NCBI RefSeq assembly: GCF_024385605.1
Contig: NZ_JANFOJ010000001.1
Coordinates: 62,001 to 126,000 of the forward strand
From: Sporolactobacillus sp. STSJ-5
Lineage (GTDB): Bacteria > Bacillota > Bacilli > Bacillales > Sporolactobacillaceae
Reading direction: 5' to 3'
Length of the DNA: 64,000 nucleotides
Of this stretch, positions 28,743 to 37,824 are shown in pieces (positions within the stretch are counted from its first letter, which is position 1; the number at the start of each line of letters is the position of its first letter). The notes under the pieces are model-generated. The model was given only the letters and a program-made list of their open reading frames with translations, had not been told where the DNA came from and searched no databases. The position numbers were made by a program, and so were the translations under genes.

Positions 28743-29312
28743 TTAGTTTATTTGTTCCTGTACGAGATCATTATATGCTTCAAAGGTCTTCGGATAGACA
28801 CTTTGCTGTTTACTCAGTAGATGTGTAATGGTCTTCTGTAATTCCAGGAGAACAGCATGATCCAAGTCTTGTTTTGCAGCTTCCCTAACCTCATCGACTC
28901 CTGGAAAATCACGATTCGGTTCAATGTAATCGGCCAGAAAGATAATTTTCTCCAAAAGGGTCATCTGCTTGCGCCCCGTCGTATGATAAATCATCGCATT
29001 TAAAAGATCGGAATCGTTAACGCCATACTGTTCTTGTACATAAATGGCTCCGGCTGGCGCGTGCCACAATTTGTCCGAATACTTGAGACAATCGCTCCAC
29101 GTTCCTGGTTTGCGCAAAATCATTGATTTCAATTCATCATCCGAGAAATATTTGACAATGTCGTGCAACATTCCGGCTAAACGCGCTTTCTCCTCATCAC
29201 CGCCGTATTTTTTTGCAAGTTCTCCTGCTGTTTGCGAAACACCAACGGAATGTATATAGCGTTTTTCGGGAAGAATCTCTTTAATTGTCTTCTTTGCCTC
29301 ATCAATCTTCAT
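28743..29312 (-). CDS. yqeK: HD-domain bis(5'-nucleosyl)-tetraphosphatase YqeK
   Basis: A 189-residue HD-superfamily hydrolase. Metal ligands are visible in RYIHSVGVSQTA (first His, near residue 20), MLHDIVKYF (HD, near residue 50) and FLADYIEPNRDF (Asp, near residue 125). YqeK-type enzymes split Ap4A symmetrically to ADP, limiting this stress alarmone. Its start overlaps nadD by 11 bp, and GGAGCGAGG provides the ribosome binding site. The nadD-yqeK-rsfS order is the standard one. Confidence 0.93.
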   Translation of the reverse strand: MKIDEAKKTIKEILPEKRYIHSVGVSQTAGELAKKYGGDEEKARLAGMLHDIVKYFSDDELKSMILRKPGTWSDCLKYSDKLWHAPAGAIYVQEQYGVNDSDLLNAMIYHTTGRKQMTLLEKIIFLADYIEPNRDFPGVDEVREAAKQDLDHAVLLELQKTITHLLSKQQSVYPKTFEAYNDLVQEQIN

Positions 29313-29883
29313 AAAGTCCTCGCTCCTTTATGTAGTTTATGACTGCATCCTTAATAAAGTAGCGGCATGACCGCCCTGACTTCAATCGTTCGCGTAAGAA
29401 ACTCGAGGATAAGTCCACTTTCGGCATATCAATGTAGTGTACATCGGCAAAATCAGGATGGGCCTCAGGATAGCCTGGCCGCTTAAAAGCAATAAAAGAG
29501 GTCAGTCTGCACAATTCATCAACTTGATGCCACGTCGGAAGATCATCCACCATATCTGCACCGAGAATGAAGTAAAAATCATCATCAGGATAAGTTTTCT
29601 TCAAACCGCGAAATGTATCCACGGTATAAGACTTTCCCTTTCGCTCAAGTTCTGCTGTGCAAACAGCAAATTGTTCGTTATCCATGATTGACAGCCGCAC
29701 CATATCTGCCCGCTGCTTAGCACTGGCACGCGCCTTTTTCTCATGAACATGCGGCGGTTGATAGCTTGGTAAAAACCAAACCTGATCCAGTTCGCATGCT
29801 TCGAGTGCCTCCTCGGCAATCAATAAGTGCATTAGATGCGGCGGATCGAATGTGCCGCCGAATATACCAATTCTTTTATTCAT
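29302..29883 (-). CDS. nadD: Nicotinate-nucleotide adenylyltransferase
   Basis: A 193-residue enzyme that adenylates nicotinate mononucleotide in NAD synthesis. The nucleotidyltransferase motif GGTFDPPHLMHL lies near residue 9, with the second adenylyl-binding motif SSSFLRERL near residue 165. The length is typical. It begins 12 bp after yhbY and overlaps yqeK. The ribosome binding site is poor (GGATG), so coupling to yhbY translation is likely. Confidence 0.96.
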   Translation of the reverse strand: MNKRIGIFGGTFDPPHLMHLLIAEEALEACELDQVWFLPSYQPPHVHEKKARASAKQRADMVRLSIMDNEQFAVCTAELERKGKSYTVDTFRGLKKTYPDDDFYFILGADMVDDLPTWHQVDELCRLTSFIAFKRPGYPEAHPDFADVHYIDMPKVDLSSSFLRERLKSGRSCRYFIKDAVINYIKERGLYED

Positions 29884-29895
29884 CTGGGCGGCATC

Positions 29896-30192
29896 CTACT
29901 TGTTCGGAATGTCGATCCGCTTGTGCTCTTTAGACGGCCGATAAAGAACCGCCGTATGGCCGATCACCTGAACAAGTTCTGAATCGGTGCGCTGGCTTAT
30001 TTCGCTGCCTGCTTCAGCAGGATCTTCAAATGTATTTTGCAAAAATTGTACTTTAATGAGTTCGCGTTTCTCAAGTACATGATCAATTTCATCTATGAAT
30101 TGATCATGTACACCAGTTTTCCCAACTTGAAAAATCGGTTTAAGCGGGTGGGCAAGCTTTTTTAAAAACTTTCGTTGACTATTGCTCAGCAT
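29896..30192 (-). CDS. yhbY: Ribosome assembly RNA-binding protein YhbY
   Basis: A 98-residue CRM-domain protein (YqeI) that associates with pre-50S particles. The CRM signature is visible as LKPIFQVGKTGV near residue 16, and GHTAVLYR follows near residue 80. ATG start with GGAGG upstream. It lies between aroE and nadD, its normal place in the operon. Confidence 0.94.
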   Translation of the reverse strand: MLSNSQRKFLKKLAHPLKPIFQVGKTGVHDQFIDEIDHVLEKRELIKVQFLQNTFEDPAEAGSEISQRTDSELVQVIGHTAVLYRPSKEHKRIDIPNK

Positions 30193-30218
30193 ACTTTTTT
30201 TATTCCTCCATTATTCAC

Positions 30219-31055
30219 TCAGTTCAAATACTTATGAATGAGATGTTCTTCCATTTTTTTCGTCTCAGGGACGAATCCGTTCCATTTTTCAAAGGCAAGT
30301 GCACCTTGATAGACCAGCATTGGCAAGCCGTTCATCACAGGGTAGCCGCGGTGTTCTGCATCTTGAAGAAACGCTGTCCTTCTCGGCTGATAGATGAGAT
30401 CCGTGAAAAGCGTATCGCTTCGTACTCCATCTAAGCAAATGAACGGATGATTCTCATGTATATCGAAACCAATCGGTGTTGTATTGATCACCACTTTATA
30501 GCGATCCAGTTGCAGCTCAGCCTGTTTAAAGGTCAGCGGCACGGATTGCGCATATACGCTACACGCAGTGCTCAGCTTAACCGCCTTATCAAATGTTCGA
30601 TTAGCGATATCAACACGCGTGCCGATTGCCCTTGCTAGTGTCAAAGCGACTGACCGTGCAGCTCCTCCAGCACCAATTATGAGAATGGACGGATGCTGAC
30701 CGGACAATTCCGGAAAGTGCTGTTTCAATCCCTCAAGAAAACCGGCTCCATCTGTATTATACCCGATTAGCCGATCATCTGAGCAAACAACGGTGTTCAC
30801 CGCCCCGATCTCCTTGGCAGCCTCATCCACAGTGTCAAGCAGAGGCAGAATCGCTGTTTTTAACGGGTATGTGACGTTAAATCCCTTAACACCTGATTTT
30901 TTTAGTCGAGAAACCGCCTGATCCAAGTTTTCCAGTTCAACCAAATGTGTCTGATAATGCGCGGAAATATCATATTGCTTGAACCAATAGTTATGCATGG
31001 CCGGTGAAAGGCTGTGCGCAACCGGTGCTCCGATCAGACCATACGTATCATTCAT
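30219..31055 (-). CDS. aroE: Shikimate dehydrogenase
   Basis: A 278-residue NADPH-dependent enzyme reducing 3-dehydroshikimate to shikimate in the chorismate pathway. Substrate residues are visible in SLSPAMHN, NVTYPLK (catalytic Lys near 67) and NTDGAGF (Asp near 103). The nucleotide loop is GAGGAARSVAL, and a C-terminal YQGALAFEKW block completes it. The ATG at 31055 lies nine bases after AAAGGGG; a GTG two codons earlier is too close and is rejected. It follows yqeH by a few bases. Confidence 0.95.
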   Translation of the reverse strand: MNDTYGLIGAPVAHSLSPAMHNYWFKQYDISAHYQTHLVELENLDQAVSRLKKSGVKGFNVTYPLKTAILPLLDTVDEAAKEIGAVNTVVCSDDRLIGYNTDGAGFLEGLKQHFPELSGQHPSILIIGAGGAARSVALTLARAIGTRVDIANRTFDKAVKLSTACSVYAQSVPLTFKQAELQLDRYKVVINTTPIGFDIHENHPFICLDGVRSDTLFTDLIYQPRRTAFLQDAEHRGYPVMNGLPMLVYQGALAFEKWNGFVPETKKMEEHLIHKYLN

Positions 31056-31061
31056 GTTCAC

Positions 31062-32162
31062 TTACCCCTTTATGACCGACTCACGCAAGGATACGCCAAT
31101 CCCTTTCGGAGCGTAGGCAGAGACTCTGGCTCCTTTGCCCTTAATCGTAATCCACCCTAGTCCGGAAAAAACGACATCGGAATCAAAGTCGTCGGTACGA
31201 AAATCATAACGTGTCATGGCTGGAAGCTCTGTTCCCTCACTAGGCGGAGCCAGCAGATGTCCAAATTGTCTTTCATATAAATCATCTGCTTGCTCTGTCT
31301 TTGTCCGATGGATAGGAAGTGAACCGGCGCAATAGACAATCAGAGATCTTCTGCCCGGAGCAATGTAATCAATACGCGCAATGCCGCCTAGGAATAGGGT
31401 CTGATTTTCGTTGAGCTGATAGACCTTCGGCTTCACTTCTTTAGCCGGCATCACATTCTTATAATCACGCGCGTCCACAAAATGTGCGACTTGATGATCG
31501 TTAACAACTCCAGGGGTATCGTAGAGACTGCAGCCGTCATCCAGCGGAATCTCTATAAAGTCCAAGGTTGTTCCAGGAAATCTCGATGTCGTAATCGCCG
31601 AATCCCCGGAACCAAGATTTTGAATCAAGTGATTAATAAAAGTCGACTTGCCTACATTTGTCGCACCGACAACGTAAACGTCACGCCCGTTGCGATAGTA
31701 GTCAATGTTTGAAGCGACTTCGTCCAGTCCATGATTCTTTCCTGCGCTCATTAAAAGTACATCCACCGGCTTTAATCCTTGCTCATGCGCAGAACGCCGC
31801 ATCCAGCTGGTTAATTTATTCGGATTCGTTGATTTTGGAAATAAATCATGCTTATTTCCGACAAGAAGTACCGGATTATGGCCGACAAAGCGCTGCAGAC
31901 CAGTGACCCAGCTTCCGGCAATATCGAAGAGATCAACCAAATAAACGACAAGTGCATCCTTCTCAGCAATGCGAGAAAGCATGTTCAAAAAGTCGTCTCC
32001 ATTCAATGAAACATCTTGAATTTCATTATAATGAGTTAACCGAAAGCAGCGCTGACAGACAACTGGTTCATGCTGAAGTGCACTGCTCGGTGCATAGCCG
32101 AGTTCATTTGGCTCTGTTGTTTGAATCTTCACACCGCAACCTGCACAAAAAAGTTCACTCAC
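31062..32162 (-). CDS. yqeH: Ribosome biogenesis GTPase YqeH
   Basis: A 366-residue circularly permuted GTPase needed for 30S assembly in Bacillus. An N-terminal zinc finger (CAGCGVK ... CQRC, residues about 6-40) precedes the permuted motifs: NKHDL (G4) near residue 103 comes before GATNVGKSTF (G1) near residue 167 and DTPG (G3) near residue 215. The start is GTG, with GGGAGG eight bases upstream, and it begins right after yqeG. Its length matches B. subtilis YqeH. Confidence 0.96.
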   Translation of the reverse strand: MSELFCAGCGVKIQTTEPNELGYAPSSALQHEPVVCQRCFRLTHYNEIQDVSLNGDDFLNMLSRIAEKDALVVYLVDLFDIAGSWVTGLQRFVGHNPVLLVGNKHDLFPKSTNPNKLTSWMRRSAHEQGLKPVDVLLMSAGKNHGLDEVASNIDYYRNGRDVYVVGATNVGKSTFINHLIQNLGSGDSAITTSRFPGTTLDFIEIPLDDGCSLYDTPGVVNDHQVAHFVDARDYKNVMPAKEVKPKVYQLNENQTLFLGGIARIDYIAPGRRSLIVYCAGSLPIHRTKTEQADDLYERQFGHLLAPPSEGTELPAMTRYDFRTDDFDSDVVFSGLGWITIKGKGARVSAYAPKGIGVSLRESVIKG

Positions 32163-32165
32163 GTC

Positions 32166-32681
32166 TCATTCCTCCCATTTGAGCCAGCCTTTGCGCCTCA
32201 TTAGCGAAAAAATAAAGCGCTCCAAATGACGATTCATTTTGGTTGCCCAACCATCAGTAGAAGCAATAGGCGTTACTAAAATTGTGTGTGCACCCACTTG
32301 ATTGCCGCCCCAAACATCCGTCATCAATTGATCCCCGACAACAACCATCTGGTCTCTTGTCACATTCATGATTTTCATCGCGCGTCTGAATGCAAAAGGA
32401 AGCGGTTTTCGCGCCCTGTAAATATACGAAACGCCGGCGGAATTTGAGAACAGCTTGACCCGTTTCTCACTATTGTTTGACAGAATCATAACCGAAATTC
32501 CCGCTTTTTCCAGTGATGAAAACCAACGTACCAGTTGCGGAGTTACGTCGCTTTCATTCCAGGCAATAAGTGTATTGTCCAGATCCGTGACTAGTGCTTT
32601 GATTCCTCTTTGTTTCAGCTTATCCGGCTTGATATCTAAAATTGTTTCTACATGTTCCTCAGGCAAAAATTTTCTCAACAC
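32166..32681 (-). CDS. yqeG: HAD-family phosphatase YqeG
   Basis: A 171-residue HAD phosphatase (subfamily IIIA). The nucleophile motif LVTDLDNTLIAW lies near residue 35, with ILSNN (motif II) and VVGDQLMTDVWGG (motif IV). The longest frame starts at 32738, but GAGGTG lies nine bases before a GTG at 32681, which gives MLRKFLPEEHV, the family's normal N-terminus; a TTG at 32678 is the alternative. Substrate unknown. First gene of the operon ending with rsfS, and it faces away from the DnaA-box region. Confidence 0.85.
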   Translation of the reverse strand: MLRKFLPEEHVETILDIKPDKLKQRGIKALVTDLDNTLIAWNESDVTPQLVRWFSSLEKAGISVMILSNNSEKRVKLFSNSAGVSYIYRARKPLPFAFRRAMKIMNVTRDQMVVVGDQLMTDVWGGNQVGAHTILVTPIASTDGWATKMNRHLERFIFSLMRRKGWLKWEE

Positions 32682-32880
32682 TGAATTAGCCACCTCATAT
32701 TCTGATCTCATTTTCCCACAAGTTGCCGATTTTACCAAGTCCTAAATCATAAATGTTCCATTCATAAGCAACTTATTCATGTGTTTTCCATTCACTCACT
32801 TATCATTTGGAATATTATTCTAATAAAAATAGGATAATTGATCATTCTATGACTAACATCGGCAAATTAGATCCTAAATA

Positions 32881-33007
32881 TTTCGACAAAAGCTGACAAC
32901 AATTATTTTGTGGATAATTTTGTCCACATTATTCACCGACTAATGCCTACATTTTCATCATGTTACCCACACGAAATGCACAGCTTATCCACTATTGTTG
33001 TGGATAA
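32881..33007. promoter_or_regulatory. DnaA-box cluster with a Spo0A box between yqeG and sda
   Basis: Within 99 bp lie two perfect DnaA boxes (TTATCCACA as its complement at 32909-32917 and 32999-33007). Four more have one mismatch: 32920-32928 TTGTCCACA, 32929-32937 TTATTCACC, 32963-32971 TTACCCACA, 32985-32993 TTATCCACT. Directly beside them, 32881-32891 reads TTTCGACAAAA, the exact complement of a 0A box core (TTTTGTCGAAA). In B. subtilis sda is transcribed in response to DnaA from a DnaA-box cluster in this same gap. The gene-free stretch 32682-33258 contains no other clear feature besides the 14-bp repeats. Confidence 0.8.
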
Positions 33008-33089
33008 AGATCGAATTGTTACGGAACAAGGAACATGTTAGAGTGAACTTATGAATTTTAATCGACTCATTAAAGCCATCAAATGATCT

Positions 33090-33103
33090 GGTAACGGTTG
33101 ACA
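33090..33103 (+). repeat. 14-bp repeat GGTAACGGTTGACA, copy 1
   Basis: Identical to 33245-33258, 155 bp downstream. It ends in a -35-like TTGACA but no -10 box is correctly spaced. It could be a binding site of an unknown regulator of sda. Confidence 0.6.
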
Positions 33104-33227
33104 TACAGATTAAGTTTGCGGTGAGCTGTTGATCTCGGTCATTTGATAACCGACAATCAATACCGAAACATAATCCCTTATTTATCAATGATTTGAGTTA
33201 AATCTTATGAGACTAATGGTCGAACGG

Positions 33228-33258
33228 AAAGGAGATGAGAAACCGGTAACGGTTGACA
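33228..33258 (+). promoter_or_regulatory. sda ribosome binding site separated from the start codon by a small hairpin
   Basis: AAAGGAG (33228-33234) is 24 bases from the sda ATG, too far for normal initiation. Between them AACCG-GTAA-CGGTT (33241-33254) can fold into a 5-bp hairpin with a GNRA-type loop. Folding would bring the effective spacing to 10 bases. The second copy of the 14-bp repeat (33245-33258) overlaps this hairpin. Confidence 0.5.
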
Positions 33259-33399
33259 ATGGACAAACTTTCTGATGCTTTACTTATCGAATCTTATACA
33301 AAGGCAAAGCAATATAAATTAAGCGAGGATTTTATTCAATTAATTGAGGCAGAGATCGATCGCCGCAGCTTGAGCAAACATACGAAGCAGACAAGCTGA
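33259..33399 (+). CDS. sda: Sporulation checkpoint inhibitor Sda
   Basis: A 46-residue helical-hairpin protein, [17 protein letters not shown] onward, clearly homologous to Sda. Sda binds the sporulation kinase KinA (and KinB) and blocks phosphoryl flow to Spo0A when replication is initiating or DNA is damaged. The functionally important Leu21 and Phe25 are conserved (LSEDF), as is the DRRSL block of helix 2. The gene sits beside a DnaA-box cluster as in B. subtilis, fitting DnaA-dependent transcription. The C-terminus (SKHTKQTS) is not one I recognise. An in-frame TTG at 33253 is the only other possible start. Confidence 0.93.
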   Translation: MDKLSDALLIESYTKAKQYKLSEDFIQLIEAEIDRRSLSKHTKQTS

Positions 33400-33497
33400 G
33401 CTCGTGATAGCCATAATCTGCACAATCTTTTAATATGGCCCCATATTTATTAACGAAATGAAAAATTCCTTTGGCCTTTTTTCCAGTCGGACAGACA

Positions 33498-33524
33498 CAG
33501 GACATGGCAACTGCCCATAGACTA
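33498..33524 (+). promoter_or_regulatory. Possible sigma-E/sigma-K promoter of sigK
   Basis: CATAGACTA at 33516-33524 fits the mother-cell -10 pattern CATANNNTA, with an AC-containing -35 region about 16 bp upstream. It lies 46 bp before the sigK ATG. The -35 match is weak. Confidence 0.4.
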
Positions 33525-33569
33525 AAAGACAGCGAAGAAAAATCACATCTCCCGGAGGAGTGAAAAGTC

Positions 33570-34271
33570 ATGCTGTCAATTGTCGGTGGCGTTGCCTATT
33601 TATTTAAGAATGTCTGGTTGCTCGTATCTTATGTAAAAAACAATGCCTTTCCACAACCGCTTTCTGAGGAAGAGGAGGCCAAATGCCTTGAGCTGATGGC
33701 CCAAGGTGATGAGGAGGCACGCAATAAGCTGATTGAGCACAATCTACGGCTTGTCGCACATATTGTAAAAAAATTTGATAATACCAAAGAAGACACAGAT
33801 GACTTGATATCCATTGGTTCGATTGGATTAATAAAAGCCATCAATAGCTATTCAAGCGGTAAAGGAACCAAATTGGCAACATATGCCGCCCGCTGTATCG
33901 AAAATCAGATACTCATGCATCTTCGAGGATTAAAGAAGACGAAAAAAGATGTATCGTTAAATGATCCGATTGGGCAAGACAAGGAAGGAAACACAATCAG
34001 CTTAATTGATATTTTGAAATCCAGAAATAAAGATGTTGTTGATGAAATATCACTTAATCTTGAAACGAAAAAGATCTATGGGGCTTTGCATATTCTCGAT
34101 CCTCGTGAACGCGAAGTCATCATTGATCGATTTGGACTTAATAACCAGGATGAACTGACGCAAAGGGAAATTGCAAAAAAATTAGCGATCTCCCGCAGCT
34201 ATGTATCACGTATAGAAAAACGTGCGTTAATGAAGCTGTTCCACGAAATCTATCGAAACCCGAACCATTGA
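33570..34271 (+). CDS. sigK: RNA polymerase sporulation sigma factor sigma-K (pro-sigma-K), uninterrupted
   Basis: A 233-residue late mother-cell sigma factor. The hydrophobic N-terminal pro-sequence (about residues 1-20, [20 protein letters not shown]) is removed by SpoIVFB to activate it. Region 2 contains [12 protein letters not shown] and [17 protein letters not shown]; region 4 contains the helix-turn-helix [25 protein letters not shown]. The gene is continuous, not split by a skin-type element as in B. subtilis 168. ATG start with CGGAGGAG upstream. Confidence 0.97.
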   Translation: MLSIVGGVAYLFKNVWLLVSYVKNNAFPQPLSEEEEAKCLELMAQGDEEARNKLIEHNLRLVAHIVKKFDNTKEDTDDLISIGSIGLIKAINSYSSGKGTKLATYAARCIENQILMHLRGLKKTKKDVSLNDPIGQDKEGNTISLIDILKSRNKDVVDEISLNLETKKIYGALHILDPREREVIIDRFGLNNQDELTQREIAKKLAISRSYVSRIEKRALMKLFHEIYRNPNH

Positions 34272-34380
34272 CTCAACACAAAACAAATAAACAAAGAGCA
34301 TTCACACACACGAATACTCGATTCAATGGTACACTTAAACTAGGATAGTTCAGAATAAGGATCAGAATCGAGGAATTATG

Positions 34381-34713
34381 ATGAACGAATCGCATAAAAC
34401 AAGAGGCTTGCACCTGATGGGAGAGCCGGAAGAAATCAAAAGCGTACACATGATGGTCAAGGGAAGAGTACAAGCTGTCGGCTTCCGCTATTTCACGTGG
34501 CAGACTGCCAATGTTTATCGAATATCCGGTTGGGTGCGCAATCGTGACGATGGCAGTGTCGAAATTGCTGCTGAAGGTGAAAAATCAGATATTCAGCAAT
34601 TTGTGAAAACGATAAAAAAGGGAAGTCCTTTCTCACGTATTAAAGACGTGGACATATATGAATATGAAACACCGAAAAATTACATGCAATTTGAAATTAA
34701 AAATTCCGATTGA
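34381..34713 (+). CDS. acyP: Acylphosphatase
   Basis: A 110-residue acylphosphatase that hydrolyses carboxyl-phosphate bonds. The catalytic-loop signature GRVQAVGFRYF (essential Arg) and the Asn-containing GWVRNRDDGSVEI are both present. The family is usually about 90 residues; here about 20 extra N-terminal residues precede VHMMVKGRVQ. GAGG lies seven bases before the ATG at 34381 (another ATG is directly before it), which supports the longer form, although an internal start at the VHMM methionines would give the classical size. Confidence 0.9.
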   Translation: MNESHKTRGLHLMGEPEEIKSVHMMVKGRVQAVGFRYFTWQTANVYRISGWVRNRDDGSVEIAAEGEKSDIQQFVKTIKKGSPFSRIKDVDIYEYETPKNYMQFEIKNSD

Positions 34714-34738
34714 TAAATCCAATCATCAATCAAATCAG

Positions 34739-34780
34739 CAGTAAGGAGATCATCCTGCGTCCTCTCCTTGCTGTTTTTTT
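34739..34780 (+). terminator. Terminator of acyP
   Basis: CAGTAAGGAGA and TCTCCTTGCTG form an 11-bp stem (one G-T) with a 13-nt loop and a run of seven Ts. Confidence 0.85.
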
Positions 34781-34805
34781 ATCGCCAGCAGGTCATTTAG
34801 AATCC

Positions 34806-34961
34806 TCAGAGTAGAAAGGTGCCGCCGCACTGCCGATCCAGAATGATCTCGTGTGCTTTGTCCATACGCAGACAATGTCTTGCTGCCTTCACCGCATGAT
34901 CAACCTTCAGCGACTTCCATTCCAGAGTTACAGCCAATTTATGAATATGAAAACGGATCAT
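34806..34961 (-). CDS. Possible small protein of 51 residues
   Basis: An ORF, MIRFHIHKLAVTLEWKSLKV onward, rich in His, Lys and Leu, with a strong ribosome binding site (GGGGGG seven bases from the ATG). It lies downstream of yrhC, past a terminator, and converges with acyP. I do not recognise it; its position near the mcc operon and an N-terminal hydrophobic/basic pattern vaguely recall the small YrzI-type proteins of Bacillus, but this is a weak impression. It could also be a chance frame. Confidence 0.4.
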   Translation of the reverse strand: MIRFHIHKLAVTLEWKSLKVDHAVKAARHCLRMDKAHEIILDRQCGGTFLL

Positions 34962-35111
34962 TTCATTGCCCCCCTAAGCATTTCTTATCAATAACCTTAT
35001 TTTATCTTTTACTTTGATCCGTTTCGCCAGACTGCTGAATGGTATCTGTCTCCTGCCAAGGTCTGAATTTATCTCAGTCTGAACGTAAAACTCCTCCTGA
35101 CTCCCTATAAG

Positions 35112-35151
35112 AAAAAACCGCTGAGCGATCAAATTAGATCGTTCAGCAGTT
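35112..35151 (-). terminator. Terminator of the yrrT-mtnN-mccAB-yrhC cluster
   Basis: On the minus strand AACTGCTGAACGATC pairs with GATCGCTCAGCGGTT over 15 bp (two G-T pairs), followed by TTTTTTC, just after yrhC. Confidence 0.85.
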
Positions 35152-35167
35152 CGAATAGTGCACTGCA

Positions 35168-35389
35168 TTATAATTGTTCTTTCAGTTTAGACGATCTCCA
35201 GTAGAAAAAGAATGAGAATACCAAGAATAGAAAACTAGAGCCGGCGAGAAGTTCAAGCTTCCATTCAATCTCGCTGTAGCTCGGAATCAATGTTCCGCTA
35301 TAGAGAAACGTGCTGAGAAACAAGCACAGCATGCCGATCCTCCGGCAATCGATCATTTTGTCTTGAATCATTTTCTGCTGTTCTTCCAT
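35168..35389 (-). CDS. yrhC: YrhC family small membrane protein
   Basis: A 73-residue protein with two membrane segments (IGMLCLFLSTFLYSGTLI near 18-35 and LLAGSSFLFLVFSFFFYW near 46-63) and charged ends. It is the last gene of the mcc cluster, exactly where B. subtilis has yrhC. The ATG at 35389 is used because GGAGGG is about six bases before it, while the first ATG (35395) directly abuts the GGAGGG. Function unknown. Confidence 0.8.
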   Translation of the reverse strand: MEEQQKMIQDKMIDCRRIGMLCLFLSTFLYSGTLIPSYSEIEWKLELLAGSSFLFLVFSFFFYWRSSKLKEQL

Positions 35390-35514
35390 GTTCATCCCTC
35401 CGTCACTAGATTACTATAACATGAGATGAAAACGAGAAGTTCAGGTAGTTTCTGACAAAAGCAAGACAATGTTCTGCGAAGAATAGAGAGCATTGCTTTG
35501 GAGCAAATGTGCTC

Positions 35515-37598
<2,084 letters not shown>

Positions 37599-37652
37599 AA
37601 CCTACTCTCCCTATCTTCGGGTCACAAGGTCAGGATCAAGCACAGATTTCTT

Positions 37653-37823
37653 TCAACCAGCCTTGTAAACCAACATTTTTTTTACCATTTTCTTTGCTTC
37701 GACACGGTCGTTCTTTACATCCCAGCCGCACGGACAACAGTTGGCAGCCGGAGCATATGATGTATTTACTTCGGTAGGCCAAGAGTGAATGCTCTGTGCA
37801 TTTATCTTCTTGCTAACAGTCAT
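37653..37823 (-). CDS. Unrecognised 56-residue Cys-rich protein or leader peptide between mtnN and mccA
   Basis: The ORF starts one base after the mtnN stop, with AAGGAG ten bases upstream inside mtnN, so it should be translated with mtnN. It begins MTVSKKINAQSIHSW and carries three clustered cysteines at residues 29, 30 and 32 (NCCPCGWD), followed by a basic helical tail (about 40-56) with five Lys. I do not know a family for it. Its place inside a cysteine-synthesis operon suggests a sulfur-related small protein, or a translated leader whose Cys codons sense charged tRNA-Cys ahead of mccA. No clear terminator lies between it and mccA. Confidence 0.65.
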   Translation of the reverse strand: MTVSKKINAQSIHSWPTEVNTSYAPAANCCPCGWDVKNDRVEAKKMVKKMLVYKAG

Positions 37824-37824
37824 A

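Noticed and set aside
33090-33126. Sigma-A promoter for sda starting at the TTGACA of the first 14-bp repeat
   Set aside because: At 16-19 bp spacing the -10 region reads GTGAGC or similar, with no resemblance to TATAAT.
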